Assembly (NCBI GenBank): GCA_017617475.1
Contig: JAFZWC010000021.1
Span: 4,777 to 68,776 of the forward strand
DNA length: 64,000 nt
Direction: 5' to 3'
Source: Bacteroidales bacterium
GTDB taxonomy: Bacteria > Bacteroidota > Bacteroidia > Bacteroidales > UBA932
The notes under the pieces were generated by a model that saw nothing but the letters and a program-made list of their open reading frames with translations, ran no database searches and had not been told where the DNA came from. Position 1 is the first letter of the stretch. Each line of letters opens with the position of its first letter. Made by a program: the position numbers and the translations under genes. This document shows, piece by piece, positions 50,323 to 58,698 of this stretch.

Positions 50323-51420
50323 ATGAAAACTAGCACCAACCTCCATCCTTTTTGCCCTGCCGAAGGCGCGGTAGCTGAATATCATATTCAGATCCGCGTG
50401 TCGGATGCTTCATTGGCCTTTGAAAGCCAGCTGGAGGAGGTTTTGCGGGCCTATGCCGACGCCGTCCAGGGAAAAACCGTCCATTTCCGCCGTTTTTTCC
50501 TGAGCGACGCCGCCAATCAGGCCTCCATGCTGGAAAAGGGGCTTTCCCAGTTCCCGCCCGTACCCACTTCCACGGTGCAGCAGGCCCCGCTGGACGGCAC
50601 CCGCATTGCCGCATGGGTTTATTGCACCTCGCCGATGGATTGCCCCGGAGGCATCCCCACGCACAATGGCTACTCCCACCACTGGACCGGTTCCCTGGTG
50701 GGCCCGGAAGGTGATTCCTACGTCCAGATGTCCGGAATCTTCGGCCAGCTGGAGAATCAATTGGCCGCCCGGGGGCTCCACGTTGCCAACCATACCGTCC
50801 GTACCTGGATCTTTGTCCGGGACGTGGACGTGAACTATGCCGGCGTCGTGGCCGGCCGGAGAGACTTCTTCGGCCGTATAGGCCTCACGCCTACTACGCA
50901 TTTCATTGCCAGCACGGGCATCGAAGGCCGGCATCCGGAATGGAAGAACAAGGTGGAGATGGATGCCTACAGCGTCGGTGGCCTGCAGGAGGGACAGATC
51001 GGCTATCTGTATGCCCTGGACCATCTGAGTCCCACCTATGATTATGGGGTCACTTTCGAGCGCGGCGCCACGGTCACTTACGGAGACCGCCGCCAGGTGT
51101 ACATCAGCGGAACCGCCAGCATAGACGCCCACGGGAGAGTGCTGTATCCCGGAGACGCCGCCGCCCAGGCAAAACGCATGCTGGAAAACATCGGAGCCCT
51201 GCTTGGGGAAGCCGGCGCTTCTTTCGGAGACATTGCCATGGCCGTGGTCTATCTTCGCGACCCGGCCGATTATCCCGGCGTGAAAGCCGTCATAGAATCG
51301 GCCTACCCTTCCCTGCAGGCGCTATATGTACACGCGCCCGTATGCAGGCCTGCCTGGCTGGTAGAAATGGAATGTCTGGCCCTCACTGCGGCCGGTAACA
51401 AGAATTATCCCGACGCCTAA
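50323..51420 (+). CDS. Rid/YjgF-superfamily protein, chorismatase (FkbO/Hyg5)-like
   Basis: A 365-residue soluble protein. The C-terminal third is Rid-like: QVYISGTASIDAHGRVLYPGDAAAQAKRMLENIGALLGEAGASFGDIAMAVVYLRDPADYPGVKAVIES, then CRPAWLVEMECLAL with the conserved Glu. The N-terminal two thirds (HHWTGSLVGPEG, VANHTVRTWIFVRDVDVNYAGVVAGRRDFFGRIG, HFIASTGIEGRHPEW) fit the two-domain fold of chorismatases such as FkbO and Hyg5, which hydrolyse chorismate. It could also be a large Rid-type enamine deaminase. Divergent from the AraC gene; its stop overlaps that of the converging DUF4783 gene. Confidence 0.72.
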   Translation: MKTSTNLHPFCPAEGAVAEYHIQIRVSDASLAFESQLEEVLRAYADAVQGKTVHFRRFFLSDAANQASMLEKGLSQFPPVPTSTVQQAPLDGTRIAAWVYCTSPMDCPGGIPTHNGYSHHWTGSLVGPEGDSYVQMSGIFGQLENQLAARGLHVANHTVRTWIFVRDVDVNYAGVVAGRRDFFGRIGLTPTTHFIASTGIEGRHPEWKNKVEMDAYSVGGLQEGQIGYLYALDHLSPTYDYGVTFERGATVTYGDRRQVYISGTASIDAHGRVLYPGDAAAQAKRMLENIGALLGEAGASFGDIAMAVVYLRDPADYPGVKAVIESAYPSLQALYVHAPVCRPAWLVEMECLALTAAGNKNYPDA

Positions 51421-51878
51421 TACGCCGCCGTCTGACGGGAAATGTTCAGCTGCTGGATTTTGTACGTCTCCTGACCGGAAGACGTGGCATAGATAGTAAC
51501 CTGGAAGAGTTCGCCTCCGGCGTTAAGCTGGCCGATAAGATACTTCTTGTTGGTTTCTGAAGCCCTGTGGGTTACCTCGAAGGAACGGGGCGTATTGGAA
51601 GCGAAAAAGTTGCGGAGAATCTCACGGGCCTGCTTCTTGGAACAGTTGCGGGAAGTGGACAGGACGGTTACGTCAAGATTGTCTGCAAACCAACTGGACA
51701 GGGAAGCTTCGTCCCCTGCGGCCAGGTATTTGGTGATGGAGGAGAACACGGAAAACTCTCCCTGCGGCTGCTGGGTACTGCGGGAATTGCCGCTGGAGAC
51801 CAGGAACGACTGGGCCCCTGCACCCAAGCTGACCAGCAGAGCGGCAGCCACCGTAACGGTATGGAGTAGTTTGTTCAT
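51417..51878 (-). CDS. DUF4783 family exported protein
   Basis: A 153-residue exported protein; MNKLLHTVTVAAALLVSLGAGAQ is a signal peptide, and this Met is preferred over one six codons earlier. The mature part, FSVFSSITKYLAAGDEASLSSWFADNLDVTVLSTSRNCSKKQAREILRNFFASNTPRSFEVTHRA, has the NTF2-like pattern of DUF4783. Members are small secreted Bacteroidota proteins of unknown role, often near rlmH and nadC. Here it is divergent from rlmH, 50 bases away. Confidence 0.85.
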   Translation of the reverse strand: MNKLLHTVTVAAALLVSLGAGAQSFLVSSGNSRSTQQPQGEFSVFSSITKYLAAGDEASLSSWFADNLDVTVLSTSRNCSKKQAREILRNFFASNTPRSFEVTHRASETNKKYLIGQLNAGGELFQVTIYATSSGQETYKIQQLNISRQTAAY

Positions 51879-51928
51879 CTGACTGTTTTCTTGCAAATTC
51901 CGCGCCGAATCGTTACATTTGTACTGGT

Positions 51929-52402
51929 ATGGAGATCAAACTCATCACGGTGGGAAAGACCGACGTCCAGTGGGTCAGGGAAGGCCTGGATCTGTACGGA
52001 TCCCGGATCAAACACTATGTCCCTTTTTCCGTGGTGGAGATCCCTGAACTCAAGAAAGTATCGGCCCTTTCCCAGGCCCAGATCAAAGAGAAGGAGGGCG
52101 AACTCATCCTCAAGCTGGTGGGGCCGCAGGACCTTCTGGTGCTGCTGGACGAGCACGGCCACGAATACCGCTCCCTGGAATTCGCCGACCACCTGCAGAA
52201 GCTCATGGCCCGCGGGGCCAAAAGCCTGGTGTTTGTGATAGGCGGCGCCTACGGCTTCTCCGATGCCGTATATAACCGCTCCTACGAGCGTATCTCCCTC
52301 TCCCGCATGACTTTCTCCCACCAGATGGTTCGCACGATTTTTGCGGAACAGCTGTACCGGGCTTTCACCATCCTCAAGGGAGAGCCTTATCACCATGAAT
52401 AG
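51929..52402 (+). CDS. rlmH: 23S rRNA (pseudouridine(1915)-N(3))-methyltransferase RlmH
   Basis: SPOUT-class methyltransferase that modifies pseudouridine 1915 in helix 69 of 23S rRNA. The 157 residues begin MEIKLITVGKTDVQWVREGLDLYGSRIKHYVPF. They carry LLDEHGHEYRSLEFADHLQ, LVFVIGGAYGFSDAVY and the C-terminal knot ISLSRMTFSHQMVRTIFAEQLYRAFTILKGEPYHHE, all diagnostic. The last codons overlap the start of the sensor kinase gene by 8 bases. Confidence 0.97.
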   Translation: MEIKLITVGKTDVQWVREGLDLYGSRIKHYVPFSVVEIPELKKVSALSQAQIKEKEGELILKLVGPQDLLVLLDEHGHEYRSLEFADHLQKLMARGAKSLVFVIGGAYGFSDAVYNRSYERISLSRMTFSHQMVRTIFAEQLYRAFTILKGEPYHHE

Positions 52403-55400
52403 GAAACGAATCATAGGGCAGTGGTGGGCTGTGGCACTTATGGTGGCCGCCGTCATTACCTATGTGATATCGGCCCTGGTGGGTACCGGAAGGTCGGATG
52501 TCACATCGGCCGCCCGGGAGATGAGCCGCAAGGTGGAAGCCCGCATGAACCTGCTGGACGCCTACATCGGGCAGGCGCTGGAGGGAGATTCCATGGCCTG
52601 GATGGACCTGCAGGGCCTTCCGGAAGACATGGTGGTTTACCGGTATGTTGACGATTCCCTCCAGAGCTGGGCCAACCAGTTTCCCCTCCGCAACGACGAT
52701 ATCCACCTGCGCACGCTGGTACAGCGGCTGGGAGACACCCGCAGCTCGCTGTCCTCGCCGTTGGGGGACGCATCCACCCTGCCCACATTCGTCAATTATG
52801 GTTCCAAGTGGTATCTGGTGAAAGCCGTCGAAGAGGACCAGAGCAAGATAGTGGCCGGTCTGGAGATTGTGAACGAAATCAGTTCGGCCACCCAGAGCGG
52901 GGTCAACCGCCATTTCCGCGTCAATGAAAGATACAGCGTCCGTCCTTTGTCGGCAGGCGTGGGCGCCCCCGTCTGCGTGAACGGAGAACCGCTGTTCCTG
53001 CTCACCGACGAAACCCTGGCCGAGCCGTCCGGCTCCCACACCGCCCTGCTGTGGCTGGCCATCGGCCTCCTGTTTGCCGGGCTCATCGTGATGCTGAGCG
53101 TCCATCCCACCCTCCCCTGGCTGACGGGCGTAATCCTGTGCCAGGCAGCCGTACTGGTGTGGCTGTACTTCAACGGAGCTCACTTGTTCCAGAACACCCA
53201 GCTCTTCTCTCCCCTCCTGTATGCCGACGGACCCCTCCTCTATTCGCTGGGCGCCGTGGTCCTGGTAAACCTGGGAATCAACCTGGTGGTCATGGACCTG
53301 TTCCTGGTGCGGTGGACCCTTCTCAAACAGGTCCGGCGCATCCATTCCCGTGCCTTGCAGTGGGTGCTGGCGGGGCTGTTGTGTCTGCTGTTCCTGGCCA
53401 TAGCCGCCTACCTGCACCTCACCTTCCGAAGCATCCTCATCAACTCCAGCATCAACCTGGAGCTGTATAAAGTGTTCCTGCTCAACGGCTATACGGCCGT
53501 GGTGTACATATCGTTCCTGGCGCTGTCCCTCACCCTGCCGGTGCTGCTCCAGATGCTGTCTCCTTTCGCCCGCGCCCTGCTGGGAATCCGCTACGACATC
53601 TTTACCCCCCTGGGCCGCCTTCTGTATGCCATTTGCATAGGCATCTACTTTGTGGTGGTCTCCTCCACCCTGGGCTTCAGCAAGGAACAGCGGCGCATTG
53701 ACGTATGGGCCGCCCGCCTGGCCATGGACCGCGACATAGCCCTGGAAATCCAGCTCCGCAGCGTGGAAAACGCCATAGCCGGCGACCCTATGATAGGCGC
53801 CCTGTCCGTCCTGGACGGCAGTGCCGACATTATCCGCAGCCGCCTCGCCAGCGCCTTCATGAGCCGCATCTCCCAGGATTACGACATCACGGTGGTCCTC
53901 CCCGGGGCCGATGTAAGCATGGGTAGCCTGTTCCAGGAACGCGTCCGCAACGGAACCCGCCTGGGAGACAATTCCCACTTCTTTTACAACAGCATGGGAG
54001 GAGGCCGAACCTCGTACTCCGGTCTGTTCTCCTATTATGTAGAAAATTATGGTTCCCGCCTGGTGCTCATCAGCGTGGAATCCAAGCATAACCGCGAAGA
54101 CAGGGGCTATCTGAGCCTCCTGGGCATCTCGGACCCGGGCCGCGTGTCCCTGCCGTCCGTCTACTCCTGGGCCAAGTACAACACCGACAAACTGGTACAG
54201 TACAAGGGCTCCTATGCCTTCCCCACCGTCTATTCCGGCCGTCTCCGCCAACTGGCCGAACAGCATTCCAAAGGTCATGTGGAACTGGAAGGCTGGACCC
54301 ACTTCGTGCGTAACGTCTCCGACGACGAAGTGGTAATCATTTCCCGCCACCAGACGGAATGGCTGTATTATGTGGTAGAGGCCTTCCTCTTCTCCATCCT
54401 GGCCTTCGGCCTCCTCACCTGGATCTCCTGGAGAAAACGCAATTCCGGCGGCCGACGCTACTTCCAGAACCGGATAAGCCTGGTGGTCTATTTCTCCCTG
54501 CTGGTTACCCTGGTGGCCATGGCCGTGTTCAGCGTCTGGTTCGTATACAAGCGCAACAACTCGGACATGAACAGCGTCATGACGGCCCGCATCAACACCC
54601 TGCAGGGCATGCTGCAGGAGCATCTGCGCCTGGTGGAGAATACGGAACAGCTTTCCACCACCCAGAACCTGGCCGCCGTGGAAGGCGTGGGCAACAACCT
54701 CCGCTGCGACATCACCCTCTTTGACGTGGCCGGCCGCGTGGTCATGAGCACCACCCCCGAAGTGTACGACCGCATGATCCTGGGGCATCGTCTGGACAAC
54801 GAAGCTTTCTACAACATCATATACGCCCACAAGCGTTATTACATGCAGAAGGAGCGCGTAAGCCGCCGCAGTTACTATGCCCTGTACGCCCCCGTGTTCA
54901 ACAGCAAGGGCGACATGGTGGCCATAGTGTCTTCCCCCTTCACAGACCTGTCCCAGGACTTTGAAAGCGAAGTTATCCTGCACGTAGCCACGGTTATCAC
55001 CATCTTCCTGCTGCTCCTGCTAATCTCCCGCTTCATCACCTTCCTCATGGTGAGCCGTCTGTTCCGTCCCCTCACGGCCCTCAGCCGCAAGATGACGGTG
55101 AGCGACGTGGACCACCTGGAGCCCCTGGTGTACGGCGGAGACGACGAGATTACCCCTTTGGTAGAGGCCTACAACCGCATGGTCCAGGTGCTGGGAGAAA
55201 GCTCCCGCCGCCTGGCGCAGGTGGAAAGGGACAAGGCCTGGACCGACATGGCCCGCCGCGTAGCGCACGACCTCAAGAACCCGCTCACGCCCATCAAGCT
55301 CCAGCTCCAGATGCTCATGCGCATGAAGGAGTCCGGCAACCCCGCCTGGCAGGACCGTTTTGACGAGGTAGCCTCCACCGTCCTGTATCACGTAGACCTC

Positions 55401-55901
55401 CTGGCCGATTCCGCCGACCAGTTCTCCACCTTCGCCAAGATGTACGACCAGAAGGCCGAAAGGATAGACCTGGATGCCCTGGTGCGCCAGGAAGTGGACC
55501 TCTTCGACTCCCGGGACGACGTGCAGATAGAATACTTCGGCCTGGAAGGCGCTTTTGTGCAGGCCCCGCGCCCGCAGCTCACCCGCGTGGTGGTGAACCT
55601 CATCACCAACGCCATCCAGGCGGTGGAAGACATCGAACCTCCGCGCCGCCTGCTGGTATCCGTGCGCAACGCCGCCGAAGACGGGTTCTACAACATTGTT
55701 GTGGAAGACAACGGCCCCGGCGTATCCGAACAGAACCAGGACAAGATCTTCACCCCCGACTTCACCACCAAGACCAGCGGTTCCGGCCTGGGACTGGCCA
55801 TCTGCAAACGTATCGTGGAGCACTGTGGCGGCACCATCGCCTACTCCCGCTCCTTCGCCCTGGGCGGCGCCTGCTTCACCATCACCATTCCTAAAGCCTA
55901 G
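52395..55901 (+). CDS. Large polytopic sensor histidine kinase (NtrY-like)
   Basis: A 1168-residue membrane histidine kinase. An N-terminal helix (about 8-28) and an exported domain are followed by a block of about six or seven helices (about 215-440), a further soluble domain, helices near 660 and 705, another sensor domain and a last helix near 870-895. Then come a HAMP domain, the phosphoacceptor His958 in RRVAHDLKNPLTPIK, the N box VVVNLITNAIQAVED, DNGPGVS and GSGLGLAICKRIVEHCGG. The HAMP-HisKA part is close to NtrY. The likely partner is the NtrC-like regulator at 56752-57900, with efp in between. Translationally coupled to rlmH. Confidence 0.92.
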   Translation: MNRKRIIGQWWAVALMVAAVITYVISALVGTGRSDVTSAAREMSRKVEARMNLLDAYIGQALEGDSMAWMDLQGLPEDMVVYRYVDDSLQSWANQFPLRNDDIHLRTLVQRLGDTRSSLSSPLGDASTLPTFVNYGSKWYLVKAVEEDQSKIVAGLEIVNEISSATQSGVNRHFRVNERYSVRPLSAGVGAPVCVNGEPLFLLTDETLAEPSGSHTALLWLAIGLLFAGLIVMLSVHPTLPWLTGVILCQAAVLVWLYFNGAHLFQNTQLFSPLLYADGPLLYSLGAVVLVNLGINLVVMDLFLVRWTLLKQVRRIHSRALQWVLAGLLCLLFLAIAAYLHLTFRSILINSSINLELYKVFLLNGYTAVVYISFLALSLTLPVLLQMLSPFARALLGIRYDIFTPLGRLLYAICIGIYFVVVSSTLGFSKEQRRIDVWAARLAMDRDIALEIQLRSVENAIAGDPMIGALSVLDGSADIIRSRLASAFMSRISQDYDITVVLPGADVSMGSLFQERVRNGTRLGDNSHFFYNSMGGGRTSYSGLFSYYVENYGSRLVLISVESKHNREDRGYLSLLGISDPGRVSLPSVYSWAKYNTDKLVQYKGSYAFPTVYSGRLRQLAEQHSKGHVELEGWTHFVRNVSDDEVVIISRHQTEWLYYVVEAFLFSILAFGLLTWISWRKRNSGGRRYFQNRISLVVYFSLLVTLVAMAVFSVWFVYKRNNSDMNSVMTARINTLQGMLQEHLRLVENTEQLSTTQNLAAVEGVGNNLRCDITLFDVAGRVVMSTTPEVYDRMILGHRLDNEAFYNIIYAHKRYYMQKERVSRRSYYALYAPVFNSKGDMVAIVSSPFTDLSQDFESEVILHVATVITIFLLLLLISRFITFLMVSRLFRPLTALSRKMTVSDVDHLEPLVYGGDDEITPLVEAYNRMVQVLGESSRRLAQVERDKAWTDMARRVAHDLKNPLTPIKLQLQMLMRMKESGNPAWQDRFDEVASTVLYHVDLLADSADQFSTFAKMYDQKAERIDLDALVRQEVDLFDSRDDVQIEYFGLEGAFVQAPRPQLTRVVVNLITNAIQAVEDIEPPRRLLVSVRNAAEDGFYNIVVEDNGPGVSEQNQDKIFTPDFTTKTSGSGLGLAICKRIVEHCGGTIAYSRSFALGGACFTITIPKA

Positions 55902-55907
55902 CTCGTA

Positions 55908-56019
55908 AGGGAGAGCCTACAAAAGGCGTAGACGCCCATGTCTCGTGAATGGGAGGGGCCCGCCGCGAAGCGGTGGGAGGGATAGCGCCGCAGGCGCGTA
56001 CCTTTTGTAGGCTCTCCCT
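55908..56019. repeat. 112-bp multi-hairpin element closed by a perfect 19-bp inverted repeat
   Basis: AGGGAGAGCCTACAAAAGG (55908-55926) pairs base for base with 56001-56019. The 74-base interior folds into hairpins. These are CCCAT/ATGGG (55935-55939 with 55949-55953), an 8-bp stem with a GAA loop (55959-55966 with 55970-55977) and GCGCC/GGCGC (55985-55989 with 55993-55997). A competing GGCG/CGCC (55925-55936) overlaps the outer stem. GGGAGGG occurs on both sides of the central hairpin. It starts 6 bases after the kinase stop codon and ends 21 bases before the efp promoter. No T-run follows, so it is not a plain terminator. It may be a mobile palindromic element or a structured RNA. Confidence 0.85.
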
Positions 56020-56040
56020 GGAGGGCAGGCTAAAAGAAAA

Positions 56041-56072
56041 TTTGCAGAAAAAGTGACAAATCATTAATTTTG
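56041..56072 (+). promoter_or_regulatory. Consensus Bacteroidota promoter of efp
   Basis: TTTG (56041-56044), 20 bases, then TAATTTTG (56065-56072). This fits the consensus boxes and spacing. The predicted start is near 56076, leaving an AT-rich leader of about 35 bases before the efp ATG. Confidence 0.78.
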
Positions 56073-56111
56073 CGTGATTTTTCGATTAATAATTAACTAA
56101 TAATACTTTTT

Positions 56112-56681
56112 ATGGCTACAACTGCTGATCTGAAGAACGGAATGTACATTATGTTCAACGGCAAGCCTTGCGCTGTTGTGTACTTCCAGCACGTAAAACC
56201 CGGCAAGGGCCCGGCCTTTGTCAAGACCAAACTCCGCAACCTGGAAAACGGCCGCATCCTGGAGAACACCTTCACCGCCGGTGTCAAGCTGGACACCATC
56301 ACCGTGGAGCGCCGTCCCTATCAGTTCCTGTATGACGACGGAGAGGCCTTCAACTTCATGCACGAAGAAACCTACGAGCAGATCACCCTTCCCCACGACG
56401 TAGTAGACAACGCCGACCTCATGAAGGAAGGCCAGCACGTGGAAATGATGTTCATGACAGAGCCCGAAGAGCGCTGCCTCACCTGCGAACTTCCCACCTA
56501 CGTAACCCTCGAAGTCACCTATTCCGAGCCTGCCGTGAAGGGCAACACCGCCAGCACCAGTGCCTTGAAGGAAGTCACCCTGGAGACCGGCGCCAAGATC
56601 ATGGTTCCCCTCTTCATCGAGACCGGCGAAATCATCACCGTGAACACCACCGACCGTTCCTACGGCCAGCGCGTGAAATAA
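56112..56681 (+). CDS. efp: Elongation factor P
   Basis: Translation factor (189 residues) that rescues ribosomes stalled on polyproline. MATTADLKNGMYIMFNGKPCAVVYFQHVKPGKGPAFVKTKLRNL is the typical KOW-like N-terminal domain, with the tip lysine in KPGKGPA that is modified in many bacteria. The OB domains end with VPLFIETGEIITVNTTDRSYGQRVK. It has its own promoter and an intrinsic terminator, so it is a single-gene unit set between the sensor kinase and the regulator genes. Confidence 0.98.
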   Translation: MATTADLKNGMYIMFNGKPCAVVYFQHVKPGKGPAFVKTKLRNLENGRILENTFTAGVKLDTITVERRPYQFLYDDGEAFNFMHEETYEQITLPHDVVDNADLMKEGQHVEMMFMTEPEERCLTCELPTYVTLEVTYSEPAVKGNTASTSALKEVTLETGAKIMVPLFIETGEIITVNTTDRSYGQRVK

Positions 56682-56701
56682 GCATTGCGCCAAACAGTTA
56701 C

Positions 56702-56739
56702 AAAAAACCCCGAGCCTGATGGCCCGGGGTTTTGTTTGT
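56702..56739 (+). terminator. Intrinsic terminator of efp
   Basis: CCCCGAGCC / GGCCCGGGG form a nine-pair stem with one A-C mismatch and a TGAT loop. An A-run lies upstream and TTTTGTTTGT downstream. The A-run would give a T-run on the opposite strand, so it could also end the converging regulator transcript. Confidence 0.88.
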
Positions 56740-56751
56740 CGGGAGCACTGT

Positions 56752-57900
56752 CTAGAACGCGTAATCCTTTACGTCCTGGGCACTTATGGGGCTGCCGCCC
56801 AGGATGAGCAGGCGCTCCACCACGTTGCGCAATTCACGGATATTGCCGGGCCAGGAACGCTCCTGCAGCAGGGACAGAGCCTCGGGAGAGAATTCCCGGA
56901 CGGGCTTTCCGCTCTCGGCACAGATGCTTCCGGAGAAGTAATTGATAAGCAGCGGAACGTCGTCCTTGCGGTCGTCCAGGGCGGGGACCTTGAGTACAAT
57001 GACGCTCAGGCGGTGGTACAGGTCTTCGCGGAAATTGCCCTTGGCAATCTCTTCCTGCAGGTTCTTGTTGGTGGCGGCAATCACGCGAACGTCCACCGTA
57101 ATTTCCTTGTCGCCGCCCACCGGGGTGAGCTTTTTCTCCTGCAGCACGCGCAGCACCTTGGCCTGGGCCGCCAGGGACATGTCTCCAATCTCGTCCAGGA
57201 AGATGGTTCCGCCGTCGGCCTGCTCGAATTTGCCCTTGTGGTCCCGGATGGCCGACGTGAAAGAGCCCTTTTTATGGCCGAAGAGCTCGCTGTCTATGAG
57301 TTCGGAGGGAATGGCTGCGCAGTTCACCTCCACGAAGGGCATCTGCGAGCGCTGGGAAAGCTGGTAGATGCTCTGGGCCACCAGCTCCTTACCGGAGCCG
57401 TTGGGGCCGGTGATGAGCACACTGGCTTGCGTAGGAGCCACTTTCTGAATCATGTCCTTGAGGTGGGAAACAGGCTCGGAAGCGCCCACCATCTCGCGGC
57501 CGTAGATCTTCTTTTTGAGGATCTTGGTCTCCTTGACCAGGGTGGCTTTGTCCGTGGCGTTCTTCAGGGTAATGAGGATGCGGTTCAGGTCCAGGGGTTT
57601 CTCTATGAAATCGAAGGCGCCTTTCTTGATGCAATCCACGGCAGTTGTAATATCGGCATGGCCGGAAACCATGACCACCGGCGTCTCAATGCCTTCTTCA
57701 ATGACTTTGGCCAGCATCTCGGTACCGTCCATCTCGGGCATTTTGATGTCGCAGAAGATGGCGTCGTATTTTTCCTTCTCGGCTTTCTGCAGGCCTTCAA
57801 GTCCGTTCTCGGCGGTTTCTACCTGATAGCCTTCCATTTCCAGGATTTCTTTCAGGGAATAGCGGATGGCCCTCTCGTCGTCTACAATCAGAATCTTCAT
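56752..57900 (-). CDS. NtrC-like response regulator lacking a DNA-binding domain
   Basis: A 382-residue protein with a receiver domain (phosphoacceptor Asp51 in [13 protein letters not shown]) and an AAA+ domain of the sigma-54 activator family ([15 protein letters not shown]alker [14 protein letters not shown]alker [21 protein letters not shown]). The chain ends shortly after the AAA+ domain, with no Fis-type helix-turn-helix; usual members are 440-480 residues. The sigma-54 contact loop reads GSFTSA instead of GAFTGA. It may act without DNA binding or no longer activate sigma-54. The start at MKILIVDDE is clear; reading upstream is noise from the divergent cmk gene. Confidence 0.9.
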   Translation of the reverse strand: MKILIVDDERAIRYSLKEILEMEGYQVETAENGLEGLQKAEKEKYDAIFCDIKMPEMDGTEMLAKVIEEGIETPVVMVSGHADITTAVDCIKKGAFDFIEKPLDLNRILITLKNATDKATLVKETKILKKKIYGREMVGASEPVSHLKDMIQKVAPTQASVLITGPNGSGKELVAQSIYQLSQRSQMPFVEVNCAAIPSELIDSELFGHKKGSFTSAIRDHKGKFEQADGGTIFLDEIGDMSLAAQAKVLRVLQEKKLTPVGGDKEITVDVRVIAATNKNLQEEIAKGNFREDLYHRLSVIVLKVPALDDRKDDVPLLINYFSGSICAESGKPVREFSPEALSLLQERSWPGNIRELRNVVERLLILGGSPISAQDVKDYAF

Positions 57901-57945
57901 GGGTGAATAGGATGATATATAATGCAAATATCGCAAAATTATTCT

Positions 57946-57953
57946 TATTTTTG
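57946..57953 (+). promoter_or_regulatory. TATTTTTG box upstream of cmk
   Basis: Matches TAnnTTTG, 25 bases before the cmk ATG. No exact TTTG box is found at the -33 position. Confidence 0.45.
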
Positions 57954-57978
57954 TATTCTTGAGAGCACATAAAACACT

Positions 57979-58698
57979 ATGAACAGCATTCCCGACATCA
58001 TCATCGCCGTCGATGGTTATTCTTCCACCGGCAAGAGCACTTTCGCCAAAATGGTGGCTGCAGAATATGGATTCCTCTATTTGGACAGCGGTGCCATGTA
58101 CCGCGGTGTTACGCTGTATGCTCTTGAAAAGGGCATCATAGGGGCCGATGGCGCCATAGACGAAGCCCGCCTCAAAAAGGAAATCGGCAGCCTGGACCTG
58201 CATTTCGGCCGGGCCGACGGCGTCACCCGCCTGTTCCTGGGAGAGCGTTGCATAGAAACCGAGATTCGCACCCTGCAGGTGTCCTCGTTTGTGAGCCCCG
58301 TAAGCGCCATCCCCTTCGTCCGTAATTATGTGGACGACCGCCTGCACGCCTTCGCAGAGGGCGGCCGGGTTATCATGGACGGCCGCGACATAGGCACCAC
58401 CGTCTTCCCCAACGCCGAGGTCAAGATTTTCATGACGGCCGACGAGCAGGTGCGCGCCCAGCGCCGTTTTGACGAGCTGGTGGCCAAGGGCCAGAACCCT
58501 TCCCTGGAGGAGGTCCTGGCCAACCTCAAGGAGCGCGATTACATAGACTCCCACCGCGAGACTTCCCCGCTCAGAAGGGCCGAAGACGCCTATGAGCTGG
58601 ACAATACCCACATGACCCTCCACGAGGAGCTGGTCTGGATTCTGGGGCTTCTGCAAGGCCGGTTCAATATTCTGGATACTCCTGGCCTGTCATGCTGA
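57979..58698 (+). CDS. cmk: Cytidylate kinase
   Basis: Phosphorylates CMP and dCMP to the diphosphates. The 239 residues carry the P-loop DGYSSTGKST near residue 13, then AAEYGFLYLDSGAMYRGVTLYAL, VIMDGRDIGTTVFPNAEVKIFMTA and the R-rich lid region RAQRRFDEL and DYIDSHRETSPLRRAEDA, all diagnostic. It starts an operon with ispH, an AsmA-like gene and prmA; the ispH start overlaps its end by 7 bases. The pairing of cmk with ispH is common in Bacteroidota. Confidence 0.97.
   Translation: MNSIPDIIIAVDGYSSTGKSTFAKMVAAEYGFLYLDSGAMYRGVTLYALEKGIIGADGAIDEARLKKEIGSLDLHFGRADGVTRLFLGERCIETEIRTLQVSSFVSPVSAIPFVRNYVDDRLHAFAEGGRVIMDGRDIGTTVFPNAEVKIFMTADEQVRAQRRFDELVAKGQNPSLEEVLANLKERDYIDSHRETSPLRRAEDAYELDNTHMTLHEELVWILGLLQGRFNILDTPGLSC

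Noticed and set aside
52374..54983. An 869-codon minus-strand frame antisense to the sensor kinase gene
   Set aside because: The plus-strand kinase is intact with all motifs. The antisense product is Gln/Gly/His-rich and featureless.
55908..56019. Reading the multi-hairpin element as an intrinsic terminator of the kinase gene
   Set aside because: No T-run follows the outer stem, and the internal branched hairpins are not expected of a terminator.
57901..58656. Apparent N-terminal extension of the NtrC-like regulator to 634 residues
   Set aside because: The added part is antisense to cmk. The receiver domain begins cleanly at MKILIVDDE with start at 57900.
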